Source of the DNA: Dromiciops gliroides
Taxonomy: Eukaryota > Chordata > Mammalia > Microbiotheria > Microbiotheriidae
Direction of reading: 5' to 3'
DNA: 64,000 bases
Assembly (NCBI RefSeq): GCF_019393635.1
Contig: NC_057863.1
Coordinates: 38,666,857-38,730,856 of the forward strand
Under the pieces are notes generated by a model, which was given only the letters and a program-made list of their open reading frames with translations, was not told the DNA's origin and made no database searches. Shown here piece by piece: positions 52,390 through 62,060 of this stretch (within the stretch, counting starts at the first letter, position 1; each line of letters starts with the position of its first letter). The position numbers and the translations under genes are program-made.

Positions 52390-52645
52390 CCATTAAAGTG
52401 AATCTGGCCTGTTATCTGTTTTCTCCACATGATATTCTTTTTCCATGGCTATGTCTTTACCTAAACTGTCCTTTATACATGGAATGTATTTCTTCCTCGT
52501 CTCCTCCTTTGTAGAATTCCTAGCCTCCTTCAAGACCTAGCTTAGGTGCCACCTTCTTCATGAAGCTGTTCTTGACTGCCCTAGTTGTTATAGTCTCATT
52601 ATTCATTCTTTTAAAATATGCAGATTTATTTATTACTCATCTTCA
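52390..52645 (+). mobile_element. L2-type LINE fragment, right piece
   Basis: CCTGTTATCTGTTTTCTCCA, CATGGAATGTATTTCTTCC, CCTCCTTCAAGACCTAGC and CATGAAGCTGTTCTTGACTG follow directly on the L2-type order that stops at 51470. Confidence 0.65.
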
Positions 52646-52904
52646 GGTTCTTAGCCATCTTTGCTCTGAGCCCACCAAATATGAGATGAATCAAAGACAA
52701 GTGTTTACAGCAGAAGGTTGAAATTGTCTACCCGCTTTAGACATCATTTAAAATGAGAATTTGTTTCTCTGTGCCAACTGCTTTTTCTGTTTGTCTAATT
52801 GTCTAATGAACATTTCTTCTTTTTTTTTAGGTCTGAGAAAAAAATCAGGGCTTGAGATTTTAAAAAATTTTAACATAGTAAGCACAAAGATATTTATTAG
52901 GAGA

Positions 52905-53014
52905 GTACTATCCACTGACCCTGGATTCAGGAAGACCTGAGTTCAAATCGAGTCTCAGACACTTGACACTTACTAGTTGTGTTACCCTGGGCAAGTCACT
53001 TAACCCTCATTGCC
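52905..53014 (+). mobile_element. 5'-truncated marsupial SINE
   Basis: Starts inside the element (ACTGACCCTGGATTCAGGAA) and runs to CACTTAACCCTCATTGCC, with a pure GAA tract in place of the A-tail. Confidence 0.9.
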
Positions 53015-53124
53015 GAAGAAGAAGAAGAAGAAGAAGAAGAAGAAGAAGAAGAAGAAGAAGAAGAAGAAGAAGAAGAAGAAGAAGAAGAAGAAGAAGAAGA
53101 AGAAGAAGAAGAAGAAGAAGAAGA
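53015..53124. repeat. (GAA)n expansion, about 36 units
   Basis: About 110 bp of uninterrupted GAA on the plus strand, forming the tail of the SINE at 52905. Long GAA/TTC tracts can form triplexes; the FXN repeat in humans is likewise in a SINE (Alu) tail. Poly-Glu, poly-Arg and poly-Leu frames here are artefacts. Confidence 0.97.
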
Positions 53125-53274
53125 CTATCATTTTCTGGGTTGCTTTTTCTACTGTCAATTGCCAGTCTATGGTCTAGTTGGAAGTTGGCTCTCATCAGTG
53201 GCCACCAGTTGTAAAAATTTGATCAGTTGAGAACCTTCTCTAAGTCTCTTCAGTGTTAGACAGACAGATAGATA

Positions 53275-53420
53275 ATAGATGATAGTTACAACATTTATTG
53301 AACATTTACTACAAAGCAAGAATTTTGCTAAATGTTGGGGGAACAATGACAGACCAGGAAGACAGGCCCTACACTCCATAAGCTTCTATTCTAAAAGGAG
53401 AGAACTGTCCATAAAAGGAT
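53275..53420 (+). mobile_element. dispersed LINE-like repeat fragment
   Basis: ACATTTATTGAACATTTACT, TTTTGCTAAATGTTGGGGGA and CCCTACACTCCATAAGC. Same family as 54015-54475. Confidence 0.6.
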
Positions 53421-54000
53421 GTGGGAGGGAAAGAAGAATAGTGCCTAAATTGGGGCTAAACAACAGGTCAGAAGACAAAGGACCCCAGAGAGTCGTCTGG
53501 GCCTGAGTGAGTAGATACATAGCTGGGATCTTTTCTAAAATGGTGGTCCCAGGGAGAGAGTGACCAATCCTGAGAGGAGGGCCTCTCCTATAGAGAGAAA
53601 CATACACAGACACCAGCAAAAAAAGCTCTACTTCCTTAGGAACATAAAGGAACAGACTGGATTTTCCTGGGCCAGAGCCTCATATGACCCAGAAGGAAAA
53701 ACCCAGACTCACAAAGTGGGGGGAAGGGAGATGTGGTTATCAGACACTTAAGTGGTGGTGATCTGTCACAAAAGAGATCTATACCGGAGCTTCCTTAGCA
53801 TCCTGTCTCAGAGGAGCCCCTCTGTAACCAACTCTTCAGCTGGCCGTCAAGAGACGAGCTTCTTATTAATGGGCACAAAGGTGGCAGGAGGCTGTCTTGA
53901 GGAGAAAGGTGGCCAGGTTCTTCATTTACGCTCTGCCAAGCTCTGAGGGGCCTTCAAATTTACCAGGATATATATTGTGTGTTTTTAAATCATTGTTCAA
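53421..54000. other. unique sequence
   Basis: Nothing recognised. Short frames without domains. Confidence 0.35.
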
Positions 54001-54014
54001 CTGCACAACAAGAG

Positions 54015-54475
54015 CTTTTGAATCCATCAATCAATCAACATTTAGAAAGCACTTACTATGTGCCAAGTGAAGCTGTAGAAATACAAAAAGAGGTAAAAGA
54101 CAGTCCCTGGCTCAAGGAGCTTACGATCTAACTGGGGAGACCACATGCAAATACATACAAAGCAAGCTAAGTAGAGGATCAGTAGGAAATAATTAAAAGA
54201 GGGACATTGCTAGCATTAAGGGGAGTTGGGAAAGGCTTCCTGTAGAAGATGGAATTTTAGTTGGAACTTAAAGGAAGCCAGTATTCAGAGCAGAAGAGGG
54301 ATGGCATCCTAGCCATGGGGGACAGCCAGAGAAAATGCCTGGAGCAGACAGAGGAGTGTCTTGTTTGTTGGAATAACCAGGAGATCAGTGTCACTGGATC
54401 CAAGATTATGGGTTTGGGAGTAAGGTTTAAGAAGACTGAAAACATGGAAAGGGGATGAGTTCTGATGGGCTTTGA
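54015..54475 (+). mobile_element. dispersed LINE-like repeat, longest copy
   Basis: AATCAATCAACATTTAGAAA, GTAAAAGACAGTCCCTGGC, GGAGCTTACGATCTAACTGG, GTTGGGAAAGGCTTCCTGTA, CCATGGGGGACAGCCAGAG, ATCAGTGTCACTGGATCC and GATGGGCTTTGAATGAG. Sequences of this kind are abundant in mammals, especially marsupials. Probably LINE-derived; exact family not determined. Confidence 0.7.
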
Positions 54476-54479
54476 ATGA

Positions 54480-54640
54480 GTTAGCACAGTACAATGGAAA
54501 GACTCTTGGATTCAGGGTCATTCTGATTGACCTTGGGCAAGTCACTTCTTTCTGGCTCTCACTTTCTTCATCTATAAAATAAGGGGATTGGCTGAGATGA
54601 CTTCTAATTCCTTAGAGCTACAATCCCATAAACTGTTTGA
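54480..54640 (+). mobile_element. THER/MIR-type SINE
   Basis: GCACAGTACAATGGAAAGAC, TGACCTTGGGCAAGTCACTT, CATCTATAAAATAAGGGGAT and GACTTCTAATTCC. Confidence 0.75.
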
Positions 54641-54644
54641 CTGT

Positions 54645-54960
54645 GTTTAATTATCAACCCTGCATGTTTATCCCAGTTATACCTCTAGGAGAAAATTCAG
54701 ATTCTTCTGTTGAGTATTTAAAGCCTTCCACAACCTACCTCCAATCTATATTTCCCGGCTGATTACATGTTATTCCCATTTGAGCACTCTGTGTTCCAGC
54801 TGAACTGGCCTGTTTTCGGTTTCCTGTACACAACATTCTGTGCCTTTGTCTATGTGGAGAAAACTCTCCCTCTTCTCCTCTGCTACTTGGAACCTCAGAT
54901 TCCCCCTTGGTGATTCCCCCTTTCATTCTTGTCCCTTCCCTCTCCCTAGAATGCTGAATA
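54645..54960 (+). mobile_element. L2-type LINE fragment
   Basis: TTTAAAGCCTTCCACAACC, CTCCAATCTATATTTCCCGG, CTGTGTTCCAGCTGAACTGG and CTCTCCCTAGAATGCTGAAT. Confidence 0.7.
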
Positions 54961-55079
54961 TAATGAAATTTCATAGGATTAAATATAAATCTTACATCAG
55001 GTTTAAAAAAATTAAATTCACTTGTTGAAGATGGGGAGATGAAAGAGATGTCGGTGTTTGGGGGTAAGTTTGAGAGTCA

Positions 55080-55145
55080 GTTACAAACAAGTGCTAAGCA
55101 CAGTGCCTGGCACATAATAGGCACTTAAGTGCTAGTTGACTATAA
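55080..55145 (+). mobile_element. L2/MIR-type tail
   Basis: AAGTGCTAAGCACAGTGCCT, GGCACATAATAGGCAC and TTAAGTGCTAGTTG. Confidence 0.65.
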
Positions 55146-55429
55146 AATGATCATTTAAAAAAGTGAATGACCTCAGGATGTATTTTTAAAAAGTGGACCT
55201 GTGATTTTATTGCTATAGGAAACATTCCTAGTGAGGAAACTCCCACTATAAGTGTAGATTGTCACTTGTTCTGCAATCTATACAATTTATAGTCTTAGAG
55301 ACTTACCTGGGGACATGGAGAGGGTAAGTGAGTTACCTAGGGTCACATAGTCAGAATTTGTTATGGATGGTGGTCAAATGAGATCTTTATGACATGGTAT
55401 TTTAAGAGAGTTATAACATTCAGAATGAG

Positions 55430-55905
55430 GGAGGTGACAATTCCATTATACTTTGCCTTGGTCTGATCATACCTAGAGGGTTGTGTTCACTTTGGGATTT
55501 GACATATTAATAAGGATAGTAATAAGTTCAAAGTTATCTATAGAGCAATTAAGACGGCTTAATATCATGCAATATGAGGGTTGGTTGAAGGAAATGGGGT
55601 TGTTTGGTCTGGAGAAAAATAGATTCTGGGGGCCATGAAAGTTGTTCTCAAGTATCTAATGAATTGTCACATGGAAGAGTGTCTTATCCCATTTGGCCCC
55701 AGAGGGCAGAATCAGAAGGAATTGGTGGCAGTCGCAAAGGCACCAATCTGGGCTTGTCAGGAAAAACGTCCTGATAAGAAGAGCTGACCCCCGATGCATC
55801 AGCTGCTTCAGGAGGTGGGGGAGGGGTGTCTCCCCTCAGTGGAGGAATGGATGGCTAATTGTCTTGTCCAGGTATGGGTTAGGATAAATTCTAAACCCTA
55901 ATCTT
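55430..55905 (+). mobile_element. CR1/L3 LINE 3' end, sense
   Basis: TTGCCTTGGTCTGATCATAC, GAGGGTTGTGTTCACTTTGG, TTGGTTGAAGGAAATGGGG, GTTGTTTGGTCTGGAG, CATTTGGCCCCAGAGGGCAG, GTCGCAAAGGCACCAATC and GCTTCAGGAGGTGGGGGAG follow the CR1/L3 3' UTR in order. No coding capacity remains. Confidence 0.8.
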
Positions 55906-56720
55906 CTTTAGTGCTTCTAACTTCAGGGTTCTTTGATCCTGATTCAATAGGAATCCCTCAGTTCTCAATTTGCATAGAAAAAAGTCTAGAAAAACATTTG
56001 TTATATTGGAGAAAAGATCAAATTTCCATCTCACTGTTTTTCTGGTTTCCTACTCTGTGTCCAAGTATTTTTTTTCATGCTTGGGAATCTCCAAAGCTGG
56101 AAGTGCCCTGGGTCTCCCTAGACCTCTGACAGAGCCTGTTGTCACTTCACTGTTACTTCCCAATGGGTGGTCTCCCATTTGGGTGTTTACTGTCACTTAG
56201 GAGCAGCTGTTTTCTGAGAGAGCAGCAGACATCCCTCACAGATTCCAACGCAGTCTGGGGGATTTGGATTCTGAGATGGTCTGACCCCTGCTATGTTCCC
56301 ACCTGAGTTTTATTAGCAGGAGGATATGGCAAAGGAAAGGAATTGAAGGCTTCTAACAAATATCCCTAATTACAGGGCATTCTGCCTCTCTAACTCCCCT
56401 ACTCTAACTCCTCGTTACATCATCGGATACAATCAACCATTTGGCCCAGAATCAAAATCCCTATGAAACTGATCCCAGCTCCAGAGTTCTTTCAAGGTGC
56501 CTATTGCTTGAGGAGTTTTCTGCCATGGCCTACATTTAAAAAAGTAATATCCTGGAACTGAAGGATAATCCTTCCTGTTCCTGAAGGCTATTTATCTATA
56601 GCTTTAATAACCAACCTGGTATTAAATATGAAGTCATTCATACGATTCACTAGAGGAAGCAATAAGAGAACCCTAGAGTGCCAGGAAATCCAGACAACTG
56701 AAAGAAACCAGAAAGTTCCA
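55906..56720. other. unique sequence
   Basis: About 0.8 kb. Frames at 55911-56200 have no domain. Confidence 0.35.
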
Positions 56721-56784
56721 TATAGTCTTAGGATCATAGACTGAGGGCTGGAAGGGATAGCAGAGGTCTTCTAGTCAGGTCTTT

Positions 56785-56957
56785 CTCACTCTCTCTGGTT
56801 TTTTTTTTCTCTATTTCTGTCTCTATCTCTCTGTTTCTCTGTCACTCTCTGTCTCTGTCTCTCCCTGTCTCTCTGTCTCTGTCTCTGTCTGTCTCTGTCT
56901 CTGTCTCTCCCTGTCTCTCTGTCTGTCTCTGTCTCTCTGTCTTTCTCTTTTTCTGTC
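56785..56957. repeat. (TCTCTG)n-type pyrimidine-rich repeat
   Basis: Variable units of CTCTGT and CTGTCT over about 170 bp. It follows a short MIR3-like piece (ATCATAGACTGAGGGCTGGA). Confidence 0.9.
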
Positions 56958-57176
56958 AGAAGAGTCCCAGAAAGGACAAGGAATTTGCTGCTATTAAGTA
57001 GTAAAATTAACTTTAACTGAGGTTTCTGACTCCAAGTCCTGGCTCTGTCTCTTTTCTTTTTTCCAAATTAAGAAAGGTGTTTGAGAGTGAAATCCCTGAC
57101 TGGGGGGTAGAAAGGGAAGTGGAGGAGGTGCTGCTGGTAAAAAGTCCAAGAGTGGAGGGAGGGGTCATCACTGTGC

Positions 57177-57365
57177 TAGGGGTTCTTAACCTGGAGTTAC
57201 TGAACTTGTTTATCAAAACCTTTTTAAAATAACTGTATTTCTACATAGTTGGTTTCCTTTGCAATCCTATATATTTTATTTTTTTTTTAAAAGTCTTGTT
57301 CTGAAAAGAGTCCCATCAAGTTCCCCTCTTGCCAAAGGAGTCTGTGACACAAAATAGGCTGAAAT
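57177..57365 (+). mobile_element. hAT-type MITE
   Basis: TAGGGGTTCTTAACCTGGAG, TTGGTTTCCTTTGCAATCC, GCCAAAGGAGTCTGTGACAC and GGCTGAAATCC. Same family as 51622 and 59825. Confidence 0.7.
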
Positions 57366-57469
57366 CCTTCTCCTCCCTGATGACTCCCTAGCCCTACCCC
57401 ACACCCACCCTTATCCTAAACTGGGCAGAAAGGGTTGTATAAAAATTGGGTAAGGACCTGGCCAGAAGA

Positions 57470-57605
57470 GTATCACAGATTTAGGACTGAAAGGGCTATT
57501 GAAGGCCACATCATGTAACCCCTTCATTTACAGATGGGGAAAATGGACCCCAGAGATATAGTGTGGTTTGCCCAAGGTTCTAAAGATAGGAAGTGATGGA
57601 GCTGA
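57470..57605 (-). mobile_element. MIR3-like SINE, antisense
   Basis: CACAGATTTAGGACTGAAAG, CCCTTCATTTACAGATGGGG and TTTGCCCAAGGTTCTAAAG. Confidence 0.7.
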
Positions 57606-57814
57606 CAGCTGAGAAGAGAGCAAAAGAGCTACTGTTGTTTATCTTTGGGTCTAATCCCAGCTGAGCTCCTCTTTTCCCAGTGATTCCCCAATACTCCTCT
57701 CTATCTGGCATCCATTCCCCCCTGAATGCTTCTAGTATATTCTTGGACTCTTCCATTATGACTTCCTACGGAGAAGTAAGGTGTCCTTCAGCTTTAATTA
57801 ATTATCTCTGTTAT

Positions 57815-58065
57815 ATTTCAGGGAAATGGTTTATTGGATAGAAATTTGGACTTAGAGTCAGGGTAGAGAGGAGTTCAAGTCCTACCACAGGCACTTACTT
57901 ACTGGCTGTGTGTCTCTACGTGTCAGTTTCCTTCTCTGTAAAATGGAGATGATAATAATAGTGCCTGCCTCCCAAAGTTGCAGGAGAATCGAATGACATA
58001 ATACATCTTTGCAAATCTTAAAGTGCTATATAAATATGAGGTATTATTGTCATATTTGTCCATCA
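57815..58065 (+). mobile_element. MIR-type SINE
   Basis: GGACTTAGAGTCAGGGTAGA, GCACTTACTTACTGGCTGTG, CTCTGTAAAATGGAGATGAT, TGCCTGCCTCCCAAAGTTGC and AAAGTGCTATATAAATATGA. Confidence 0.85.
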
Positions 58066-58152
58066 TTAGGCCTTCTTCCCTATTAGAATTTAAAATAGAT
58101 ATCATGAGGACAGCTGGATTTGCCAAAGATAGAGATCACTGCATTTTTTTTT

Positions 58153-58394
58153 AAATGAAGAAAACACATATACTTTCCCTGGCAGGGGTGATTCCATGAT
58201 CACGAAGGTGGTTTCCCCAGGGCGAGGCTTATCCACTGCACTCCGGATGGGCTAACCCCTGCGATTTCCCCAAATGCGGGAAACTCACCTGTATAATTTG
58301 TGGTAGTGGGGGACTGCGTTCACACTCTCCCCTGATTTTCTTTGTTTTTAAATGAAAGACAAAAATAAAATTTTACCAAAAAATGAAGAAAACA
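58153..58394 (+). mobile_element. retroposition unit carrying the U1 copy
   Basis: Outer limits of the event: AAATGAAGAAAACA at 58153-58166 and again at 58381-58394, 14 identical bases. The 5' copy follows TTTT and starts AAA, matching an L1-type nick. Inside are U1 (58170-58334) and 46 bp of 3' extension ending A-rich. Confidence 0.85.
58170..58334 (+). pseudogene. RNU1: U1 snRNA retropseudogene
   Basis: A 165-nt copy of the whole spliceosomal U1 snRNA (normally 164 nt): GGCAGGGG, CCATGATCACGAAGGTGG, CAGGGCGAGGCTTATCC, CACTCCGGATG, GCGATTTCCCCAAATG, the Sm site AATTTGTGG (58295-58303) and the final CCCCTG. The 5' end that pairs with 5' splice sites is damaged: ACTTACCTG has become ACTTTCCCTG (one substitution, one inserted base). 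No proximal sequence element is visible 40-60 bp upstream. With target-site duplications around it, this is a retrocopy, not an active gene. Confidence 0.93.
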
Positions 58395-59005
58395 TAAGTA
58401 CTTATGATTTGTCCAAGTAAAAATTAATTATATCTGAAGAGCTGCGTGAGAAAGATACTGATGGGGTTTTGTCTTCAGATAGGTTGAGGCTGGTCTGAAT
58501 CACCTCTTGATGAAACTAGCTCGAGCCTTCTTTAATCATTGCTTCCCCGATGAAGTTCTCTTGTAAGGGATAGGGGACCTTAAAGCACACAGTCTGAAAG
58601 GATTGAGGAGGCAATTTGCGTCTGATGAACTGCTGGTTGCCATGAGGTCATAAAGATGTAACTTTACTGTTGTACTTAAATTAAGCCAAATGCTTCTGCT
58701 GATGCTGGAAAGTATTCAGGAGCCAGACAGGACCTAAGAAGACTAGAAGGGACTTCGGGAAGAAGTTACAGGGGCTTACATCCGGCATTAAGAATCCCTG
58801 TTTAAGCTTGTCTTCTTTTTCTCAAAAGAGAAAGGAAGCACCAGCACTAAGAATTGTGATCATTGGACAGATAAACTAAAGTCTTTTATAGATTAATTCA
58901 GTGTAGTTAGGTGACTATTGCTAGCTATCAGCCCTGGGGCATAGATCAATGAAAGGTGGGACTGCTTAGGAGGGACAAAAGACCAGATGATGAGTCCAAT
59001 AAATG
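58395..59005. other. unique sequence
   Basis: No gene or repeat recognised. Confidence 0.35.
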
Positions 59006-59069
59006 GATTTTATGGATCAGGAAATGTGAAATGAGTATAGGAAAAACAAATTTCTAGGATCCAGTGAAA

Positions 59070-59770
59070 TGAAGCAATACCATTCCTCAAGGAGCTTATA
59101 TTTTAGTGAGGAATGTTATGCATAGATAAGTTTATACAAAATATGGTCACAATAAACAAAAAAGTAACTTATGGTATAGGAGTGGGGAGATTAGGAAGGG
59201 CTTCCCATAGGAAGTGGCATCTGAGTTGTGGACTTCAAAGGAAGGTAAGGATTCTGTAAGGTAGGAGTGCGAAGGGAGAGCATTCTTAGCATGGTGGATA
59301 CCCTGGGCAAAGGCATGAAGGGAGAAGATGGCATTTTGCATATGGGGAACAGCAAATAGGGCCTTTTGACCAAAATGCAGATTGGGTGGGGGTGAGATCC
59401 ACCCAGAATGATAAATTGGAGCCAGATTATGAAGGGCTTTTAAATGCCAGACGGATGAGTTTGTACTTGATCCTGGAGGGAATTGGGAGCTGCTGGAATT
59501 AATTGAACCCAAGAATGACGTGGTCTGATTTGTGCTTTAGAAATATCAGTTTGGCAGCTGCGTGGGAGGTGGATTGGAAAAGGAAGAATCTGGATACAAG
59601 GAGATCCGTTAGGAGGTTATGAGAATAGTCTAGGGCTGGAACTAGGGTGAGTGTGAGTGGAGAATAGGGGACAGATGTAAGAAATACTGGAGATAGAATT
59701 TACAGGTCTTTGCAATTGCTTGGATAGGGGTAGGAGGCATGAGGGAGAGTGAAGTGTTCAGGATAACTGT
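59070..59770 (+). mobile_element. long dispersed mammalian-type repeat
   Basis: CAAGGAGCTTATATTTTAGT, AGGAAGGGCTTCCCATAGGA, GAGAGCATTCTTAGCATGG, GGGCAAAGGCATGAAGGGAG, GAAGGGCTTTTAAATGCC, ATGACGTGGTCTGATTTGTG and TTAGGAGGTTATGAGAATAG. Related to 54015-54475 but longer at the 3' side. LINE-derived by appearance; family not determined. Confidence 0.65.
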
Positions 59771-59824
59771 GTAAGCCCGCGTGGCTGGAAGGATATGCTC
59801 TTGGCTTTGTCAGTCTGCATACTG

Positions 59825-60020
59825 CAGAATTCTTAATCTGGAATCTATGATCCTTTTTCTTCCATATTTTCATAAATGTATCTTAATAGGATTTGTTTCC
59901 TTTGTAATCCTTTGTATTTCATTGTATGCATTTAAAAACATTACTCTGAGAAGTACTCCATGTGGCCAAAGGAGTTTATGATCCAAAACAAAAAACAGCA
60001 AAAAAAAGATTAAATCCCTG
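59825..60020 (+). mobile_element. hAT-type MITE
   Basis: Starts CAGAATTCTTAATCTGGAAT; interior GTTTCCTTTGTAATCC and GGCCAAAGGAGTTTATGATC; the right end reads inward CAGGGATTTAATC. Same family as 51622 and 57177. Confidence 0.7.
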
Positions 60021-60082
60021 GTCTTGATGAATATATAGTTGAATAATAGGAAATGTCAATTGCTAACAAATGTCAGTTTCTT

Positions 60083-60237
60083 TCTTTCTTTTTTTTTTTT
60101 GGTGGGGCATTGAGGGTTAAGTGACTTGCCCGAGGTCACACAGCTAGTAAGTGTCAAGTGTCTGAGGCCGTATTCGAACTCAGGTCCTTCTGAATCCAGG
60201 GCCGGTACTCTATCCACTGTGTCACCTGGCTGCCCCC
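60083..60237 (-). mobile_element. marsupial SINE
   Basis: Full-length antisense copy. Duplication AAATGTCAGTTTCTT (60068-60082) against AAATGTCATTTTCTT (60238-60252). Confidence 0.95.
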
Positions 60238-60294
60238 AAATGTCATTTTCTTAAGTCCAAAGACTAAGGTCAGTTAATCAACACTCAGATGGCA

Positions 60295-60545
60295 ATGAAG
60301 TAGTGAAGTGGATAAAACACTGGGTCTAGAGTCAGGAAGACCAGAATTCAAATCTAGCCTCAGCTCTTATTAGCTGGATAACCCTAGATAAATGAATTTA
60401 TCTCTGTCTGCCTCATTTTTGTCCACTGTAAAGTGGGAATCATAATAGCAACTACTTCCCAGGGTTGCTGTGAAGATTAAATGAGATAATATTAGTAAAG
60501 GGCTTAGAATAGTGCACATAGTAGGTGCTTAATCAAGGCTCCCTT
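60295..60545 (+). mobile_element. MIR/THER-type SINE
   Basis: AAGTGGATAAAACACTGGGT, CTAGAGTCAGGAAGACCAG, ACCCTAGATAAATGAATTTA, TTGCTGTGAAGATTAAATG and AGTAGGTGCTTAATCAAGG. Confidence 0.8.
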
Positions 60546-61311
60546 CTTTCTTTCTATTTATTAAGTGACTACTTTTTACCAGACATTTAAATTGAGGTTT
60601 TGAGGAGCCCTCTAGTCAGAGAGGGACCACAAGTACCTCTGAGTTATTTTAACTGTTCCTCATAGGAGTTGATTTCTATACCACTCACTATCCATTGGAC
60701 CCTCTGTGATTTGCCAATATTTGTCTTAGAGTTTGTGTGCCCCAAACTGGACATCATTTTTCAGATGCTGTCAGACCCTTGCTGAGTACAAGGGATAAAG
60801 GAAAGTAAAACTATGACCTCCTTTTATGTATGTAGAAAAATGCAAGTTAATATTGTATTAGGGTTTTTTCATCTAATGTATGACATAAATTCAGACAAAA
60901 CTAATGATCACCTAAAACTTGACATTTTTCCTGTCCTCCAATTTTCACTAAAGAATATGTATTCTCTGATTATGAGGTTACAACACACACCCCCCCCCCC
61001 CGCCCTGTCCCCACCACCACCTTTTCTCTCTTTTGCCTCCTTATTTTTTTTCTCAAATATAACAGTGTCACGTGAAGAAAATCATAGAATGAGAGTGCAT
61101 GTCTCCATGGGTGACTGGTCCAAAGCTTTAACTAAAGGAAAAATTAAGAGGAACATGATTAAAGGGTAACTGACTTGGGGTGCAGCTGTGAGAGGTAACC
61201 ACGGAGCACCTAGGAATTGGGGAGACCCGAGTAAATCAGCCTGTTCATAACACAATGTCAGTGAATAACATTTTCTGTCAGTTTAGTTTAATTCAGCAAG
61301 CATTTATTAAA
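60546..61311. other. mostly unique sequence
   Basis: Includes a CA/C-rich run at 60980-61020. The first 250 bp may be decayed CR1. No gene. Confidence 0.3.
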
Positions 61312-61321
61312 ACAGGCCTCA

Positions 61322-61472
61322 GGGGGCGGCTAGGTGGTGCAGTGGATAAAGCACTGGCCCTGCATTCAGGAGGACCTGAGTTCAAATCCGACCTCAGACA
61401 CTTGACACTTACTAGCTGTGTGACCCTGGGCAAGTCACTTAACCCCCATTGCCCCGCCAAAAAAAAAAAAAG
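61322..61472 (+). mobile_element. marsupial SINE
   Basis: Full-length copy (GGGGGCGGCTAGGTGGTGCA). Ten-bp duplication ACAGGCCTCA (61312-61321 and 61473-61482). Confidence 0.94.
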
Positions 61473-61482
61473 ACAGGCCTCA

Positions 61483-61773
61483 AGCCAGTTGGTGAGTTAG
61501 GGGGATATCCACCCCAAGCACATGAAGACTTCTTCCAGCAGAATAAAAACAGTTTGTTCCAACCACCATGAAGGCGGCTGAAGACATATAGCTTCATTAG
61601 ACACAAAGATGCCAGAGTCATCCACTGTATCCTGGGCCATTGCCAGTTGTCCCGACTTTTGTCTTGCCTCCAGAAGAGAGAGAGGCGCTGATGATTTTGT
61701 CCAGCTCTGCCTCCCTTAAATTCAATTCAGGTAAGAGTCAAGACATCATCCTTCGATGTCCCTGGTCTTCAAA
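61483..61773. other. unique sequence
   Basis: Nothing recognised. Confidence 0.3.
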
Positions 61774-61784
61774 AACAAAGGATG

Positions 61785-61931
61785 GGGGCGGCTAGGTGGC
61801 ACAGTGGATAAAGCACCGGCCCTGGATTCAGGAGGACCTGGGTTCAAATCCTGTCTCAGACACTTGGCACTTACTAGCTGTGTGTACCTGGGCAAGTCAC
61901 TTAACCCCAATTGCCTCGAAAACAAACAAAC
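61785..61931 (+). mobile_element. marsupial SINE
   Basis: Full-length copy. Perfect 11-bp duplication AACAAAGGATG (61774-61784 and 61932-61942). The tail is AAAC-rich. Confidence 0.95.
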
Positions 61932-61957
61932 AACAAAGGATGAACAGTAACAACAAC

Positions 61958-62060
61958 AACCATGTGTTGAGCTTTTTGCTAGATGCCAAAGACACCAAGA
62001 CAAAAACAAAGCCGTTCTAGCCCTGAAGGAGCTTACGTTTTTCTGGGGGAAAGGTTAATT
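61958..62060 (+). mobile_element. dispersed LINE-like repeat fragment
   Basis: CATGTGTTGAGCTTTTTGCT, AGACACCAAGACAAAAAC and AGCCCTGAAGGAGCTTACG. Same family as 54015-54475, here next to a SINE insertion. Confidence 0.55.

Noticed and set aside
51596-52393. Frames with repeated His-Thr-Tyr-Ile or Tyr-Ile-Cys motifs
   Set aside because: They come from the TATG and TA/CA tracts.
52963-53230. Poly-Arg, poly-Glu and poly-Leu frames
   Set aside because: They are the three readings of the GAA/TTC microsatellite.
58170-58334. A functional U1 snRNA gene
   Set aside because: The 5' splice-site recognition end is altered, no proximal sequence element is visible upstream, and target-site duplications flank the copy.
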